Source: Durusdinium trenchii (Eukaryota > Sar > Dinophyceae > Suessiales > Symbiodiniaceae). Taken from it: a stretch of 64,000 nt of DNA. The translations under genes were made by a program, and so were the position numbers. Numbering within the stretch: position 1 is the first letter of the stretch; each line of letters opens with the position of its first letter. Location: assembly GCA_963970005.1 (NCBI GenBank), contig CAXAMN010025273.1, positions 565,649-629,648 of the forward strand. The letters are read 5' to 3'. Under the pieces are notes generated by a model that worked only from the letters and a program-made list of their open reading frames with translations, made no database searches and was not told the origin of the DNA. Positions 36,201 to 42,200 of this stretch are shown here, one piece after another.

Positions 36201-39200
36201 TGTTGCAAGCTCTTTTGCTGCAAGGATGGCAACACCTCGTGCGAGTAACGCCATGCGATGATAGCAAGCCTGGTAGTAACTCTCCATGGAAAAGGTGGGA
36301 GCTTTCTTGTTGGACCAATTTGGACGCATGAATGACACCGTTTTTTCCAACCCGGGTTTCTTGCACACAAGTGACATTGGCATGACAATTCTTCCAAGAG
36401 GTGGAAGTTTTGAGGGAGCCAACATTCACAGTTGCAATGGTCCAAGAGGAGGACTGATTAGGACCTTCCCCAGGGAACCCGCAAGTGGCATCAAAGTCTT
36501 GGAAACGGACACCCCAAACACGAAAGAAGCACTTGTTGCTAATGACCAGCCAGTCTGAAGAACAAAAGGACACAGCAATAGTGCCTATGACACCGCCCGA
36601 CCAAGCATGCGCAGCTGAAAACCCTTTTGGGCCACACGATCGGAAAGTCCGAAGGGAGTTTCTCATCCAAAATGAATTATCAGACTTCAAAAAAGTACCA
36701 TGGCAGCGGTCCTGCAAGGTACACGGCAAGTCCAGCCCACGGCCACAGAGAGCAATGACAAAGACACGGCATATGGCAAGACAAAAGAAACAGGAGCTCA
36801 CCTGAAGCAAGGGGCACATCATTGACTTCGAAGTAACGCTTGACTTCGCACAGAAAACATTGAGAATGAAAGACATCCGGAGATGCCAAACCCCAAAAGT
36901 GGCCTGCAAGGCACCGGAGGTGGGCAAAGACCAAGCCCGCAAGAGGAGCAAAGACCAAGAAGTCCAACAAAGAGAAATCCACAAAATCCACACCAGAAGG
37001 TGCCTTGCAGGAAGCCGTCAGGCAGTCTTGGAGAACTTAGAGGGCGGCGTTTCGCCCGTCCGCTCATGTGGTCACGGAGCAGTCGAGAGTTGCACGAGCT
37101 GTCGCAAGGTACTGCCAATCTCCTCAAACCTCGAGTCGAGCTTGGTCTCAAGAGTGACCTGCTTCTTTTCAATCCCAGAGACCTGACCTTGCAACGTATC
37201 GAAACGCGCCTCGAGCACTTCAAGGCGCTTTTGCTCAGGGTTGAAGGCAGGCAAGCCAGGTGGAGCTGTCGGTGCTGGCAGCTCCGCAGCCTGCTTGTTC
37301 TTGGGCTTGCGGTTGCTTTTGCCTTTGCCACTTCCTTTCTCAGGCTCAGCATTGGGCGCAAGCAGGATCTGGAAGATGTCCACATTGATCTTCACCGTAA
37401 AATCATCGACCTTCGGTGGGGATTCAAAACCAAGCTGCCACACATGTACCCCTGCACTGCGGAAGGTGCGTGTGGGCACCGGGGGTAGACCAACTGCTTT
37501 GTGAACTGCCTCAACAATGTCGGCCGGAGACGCTCCTGGTGGCCAACCAGAGGAGTTGAGCAGCAGCCTGGGTACCACATGGAGGTTGCTGGAGGTGAGT
37601 CGAGGGTCGGCTGGCAACAGCTTCTTCCGCACTTCCGCAACTTCTTTGCTCCATGCTCGTACTGCAAGACCACGTCTGGTCATCAGCACTCCCGCGATGC
37701 CTGTGACTTTCTCAGCAGCGATGAGGAGTTCCCTGAGTGCTTTGGCATTGATGGGCCAAAACTTTGGAATCACTGTAACATCGATGGGCGAAGTGCCTCT
37801 CTCAAGGTAGTCCCGCACCAAAATTGAATCAGCTCCAGACAGTTGTAAGAGTTCGGGTCGAGCTGACTTGGGTACCTTCAGAACAATTTGCAGCTGATCA
37901 TCCTCTTTGGTCGCTGATGGGTGACGATTGTGTCTGAACCCGTACACAGTGATCTGTTCTTTGAGCGAAGGCATGTGCTTGGCAATGAAGTTTCGAAAGA
38001 AGAGCACTGGGTTTGCCGCAGCATGGTCAAACTCAGCCTTCTGTGTCAAGCGGCTGTCAAACTCAAGCGCAAGCTCTGCAATTTCAGAGGTGTGAAATTC
38101 CGCTGCGGGGTCTTTTAAGGTGAAGTTGAATTTGCCGAAGATGGCCACCGCATGCGTGATTCTCTTATAAGTTTGTCCAGCAGCTTTATCATACAAGATC
38201 ACCTCAAATGGGCCGTGGGCTGCAACACCAAGAGCTGCTTTCGAGGAATCGTCCAGCTGAGGCAGGAGGGCGACGAAAGGATGCTTCGTTCCTAACTTGA
38301 TCAGCTCAGACAAGTGTTGTTTTGTTGTCAAGACAATGCCACCATTATGCCCCGTCGCCTGCAAACCGTGAAGCTGATCCAATTGTTCACCCTTCTCATT
38401 GTGGAAGGGATGAGTTGTTCCAAGACGGAGATCCTCCCAGCGGGAAGGAGGTGCCTTCTTGGCCCAAGGGTCATGCACCGTGAGGGGATCAACTGCAGGA
38501 TCTGTCGGTGTCGAGCTGCTGACTGCTCCAGCTGCTTGGTACTGCTGTGGAATTCTTGCTTGATCGATGCGACCGAGGTGCAACAAGAGGCCTGAGGAAG
38601 CAAAGGTACGCAGCGTAGGATCAATGTCAGCACCCCATTGGCGCACTGCTTGTTCATGCACCCAAACATGCCATGGAGCATAGGCACTAGTGCGAAGGTC
38701 ATTGAGCAAGCGTGAACTGGGCATAGGCATCAAGGTTCCGAACCTCCGGTACAGGTCAAAGAGCATCGTCCAACCACACAGGTGGGGTGGTGGATTCGTG
38801 CGGATGAACGTGACATGCAGGACTGCGCCATCATGCATCACCTTTGCAGCAACATCCGTGGCAAGCTGGTTGCATAGAGGTTGAAGAGCATCAGGACCTC
38901 TCACAATGAAGTTGAAATCCCACCCATCACGATAGAGCTCGCACATGATCCAGTGCTGCTCCCAAAGGATAGGGACAATAGTGCTCTCAAAGGATGCCGC
39001 ACGACAGGTCAAGTCATTCAGGAAGCTGAGCTCACTGGTCTCTGGGTGCCATCGAGCTGGTGGTGCAAATTGGGCAGCTGGAATGTGCAATCGCAGGAGT
39101 TCACAGTGGTAGTCGAGGGCATCAGAGAAAAGCCACCGTTGGGGCTGGTAGCTTGGAGTCTCTGAAGAATGATGTTGCCTTGTTCTGTTTGGGCTGTGGC

Positions 39201-42200
39201 ATCGGTGAGGGGCAGCCTCACACTCAGGGGGCGTCCCGGAAGACTGGATGATGTGGCGCCGGTATTTGGATTGCCTCTTGGGAAGGCTGGGTCAAGGGGG
39301 ATTGTGGTGACCGGATCATTGTCACGTCCTCGTAGGGCAAGCTGGCAAAAGAAGTCGAGCCTCAACTGGAAGGCAAAACCACGCAGGACGGATCGGCTCT
39401 GGCTTGGGTCCAGTGCTGTTGCGAGGCAATGAGCATATCATTGACTTGTCTGCGTTCCTCAATGGTTAGGATGCCCCAAAAGTAGCTGGCGTCAGGAAGG
39501 TGATCCAGAATCTCGGCTTTGGTGTAGAGCTGGAACATGATGGTCCAGCCGCACATATGCTCCGGTGGCCGAAGGAAGTCAAAGTCCAAGGCGGCCCTGT
39601 GCGGAGCAATGTCTAACATTCTACATGTGATGACAGCTGCACGCTGAGCACATTGTTGCGGAAGGCCGGCTACACGGATCCTGGTTTCATGGGTCGTTCG
39701 CATCACCTGGATGAGAGCCCAATGACAGCCCACAAGCAAGAGGAGGCATGTGCAGCCCAGAGGGGCAAAATGAACTTCCTCAAATGCACCCTCATCAAAC
39801 TCACTGAGCGCGGGGTCCCACCTCATGAAACCACAGGCTTGGATAAAGTTTGGCTCCAAAGTCCTCAAAATCTTGAAGGCATTCTCAAGCTCATCTGAGG
39901 CAGCCCAGCCATGAGTCTCAACAGCGAAAGCAACTCTCTGTGGGAAAGTGGCACCGGCTGGAAGTTGAGCGACCGGCCGTTCTGAGTTGTGGTGGCCCCC
40001 TGCAAAGACAGGGCGGTCTTGCAGCCTGTCGATCACCAAGATGTCACCTGTGAAGCAGAAGGTGGGCGAAGTGATGGCACGAAAGTTGTGGGTCACCAGC
40101 ATAAAGTCCCCTTTCGGTGTGACAATCTTGCACTGTCCGCAAATTTGTTTGGGAACAGCTTTGAGGTGAACCACAGTGCGAGGCGAAATCTCAACCAAAG
40201 CAACAAGGGCATCATCGTTGTGGTTTCGGCTACGAACCAAAAGAAAGGGACCATCAGCAATTTGCTTGAGACGACCAGGGCCAAGAAAGACCGAGAACTT
40301 GCCGGGAAAGAGAAGGTCAAGTTGAGTCTGGACACAACCAAGCGGATCTTGTTGGTCGATCGTAACAGCAAACAGAAGAGGCGGGTGCTCCCATGCGAGT
40401 GCAGCGAGCTGTTGGGGTCCTGTTGACTCCTGCAGAACTTTGAACAGGTGCTCAAAGCATGTCAGGGCTTCCTGGAACGATTCATGCCTACGAAGCTCAT
40501 CAAAAGAGAGCGGCTGGCAATCGATGACATTCACTGGACCATCTTCGACAACCGAAAAGGGCACTGTTGGGGGCAACTCCTCCGGGGGAGGAACTGTCTC
40601 AACAAAGCGACCCTCACCTCGGCAGAACAGAGCAAAAGGTTCATTATGCCATGGGCAACGAATGGTATCTGTAACCTGGAGTGCTGTTTCGGCAGTCTGT
40701 TCCGAAAGGTCTTGCTCGGTGTCCGAAATGAACCTGATGGCAGCAGGGTCACACTCATCAATCGTGAGGATCTGCTTTAGCGCCTGGAGGAGGGTCGAAG
40801 TGCATGGAACACTTGTGTCACGATGGCTCTCTTTCAGCAAAAGCTGTGTGCGAAGGCAAACATACACAACACTTGGGTCAGGGAGCAGGTAAAACCTGAA
40901 ATCGATCGAGCGAAGGAAATCATCACGTCTGTGGACCTCAATCCAATCACCTGAGCGATGGACAATTGCATTGTCAGCTGTGAGGCGATCATGCCATGAC
41001 CTTTGGACAAGATCGAGTGCTTGGACCTGGGCTTTCGACAAGGCAATGAGACCGACTGCTAGGCCTAAAGTAGCATGCGGTTGTGCAATAGCATTTCCAA
41101 GAAGGTGGAATGCTTGGGAAACATCACACGGCAATGAAACTTTGTCTGTCGCGCCAAACAGTGGCACAAAGGACAGTGGATTGAGAAAAGCAAAACCGTC
41201 CCCTTCTTTCACAATGGATGCGAAAATGCCCTTGTCAGCAAGGTGACATGCCTCGAGATTGTGCTGCTTGGTGTAAGTACAACAAAGCGTTGGTAGGGCC
41301 TCATTGTAGGCAGGCACCCGTTTGAGCAACACTTCATGAGGTGACCCGGTGGACAATCTTGCTCGCTTCGCTGGTGGCAGAAGCTGAGGGTCCCCATAGC
41401 AGGTGATAGCATCAGCCCCTGACTGCAATTGTTGGCGAATGTCATCAGGAATCCAGAAATGATTCAAACTGGAATGCCACGGAGTAAGGGGCGGAGCGCG
41501 CGGCACAAGAGTGGACCCATACGGGAGACAAGACATGTCAAATCTTTTCCAGACTGCGAGCCACCTCGTTCTTGCATTGTGGGTGAGCTGGTGGAGAGGA
41601 ACGATTTGCTGCCAAATCTGTACATACCCGATGAGCTTAAGTGCATTCTGTAGCAGCGGAAAATGCTGGTGCGAGACCGTTTCATCCGCACATTCAAAAA
41701 ACACAAGCATCGGTTGCTGCAATTCAATCAGCAGAATCGTCTCAAAAGCCGCGAAGCCTTGTGGGCAGTCCATGCCAAACAACTTCCCACCTCGGGACCA
41801 GCTTACACATGGTGGGGAAGCCGTGGAGATAGCATTTGTTGTCCATTGGCAATGCCTCAGCACAGTGCAATCAGCCACAGACGAACATATGCCAATTTCG
41901 TTGGACGGATCCCATGTAGCATCTGCTCTTGTCAAGCCAGAATGGTGGATCTGCCGATGTTGATGTGCCCACGCAGACATCACAACTGGATCAGCATCCA
42001 CAAATGTCTGGGTGCCTGTCTTGAGTTCCGGGACATTCTTTCCAATCCATGACAAAGCTCTCGACCAGCCACAAAATGCTCCGGAAAACAGATGTAGCGC
42101 ATTAATAGGAAGGGAGTTGTCGAACTGGGTGCGATGCACCAGCAGCACATCATCATCGAATACCCAAACAGGAGCCTCACTCTTGTCTGTGATTGTCCCA

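Noticed and set aside
36819-37385. A 188-codon Ser/Leu/Arg-rich minus frame overlapping the end of the LINE coiled-coil frame.
   Set aside because: Its upstream half is a shadow of the coiled-coil frame. Only the part after 37,072 could be real, and it carries no recognisable domain.
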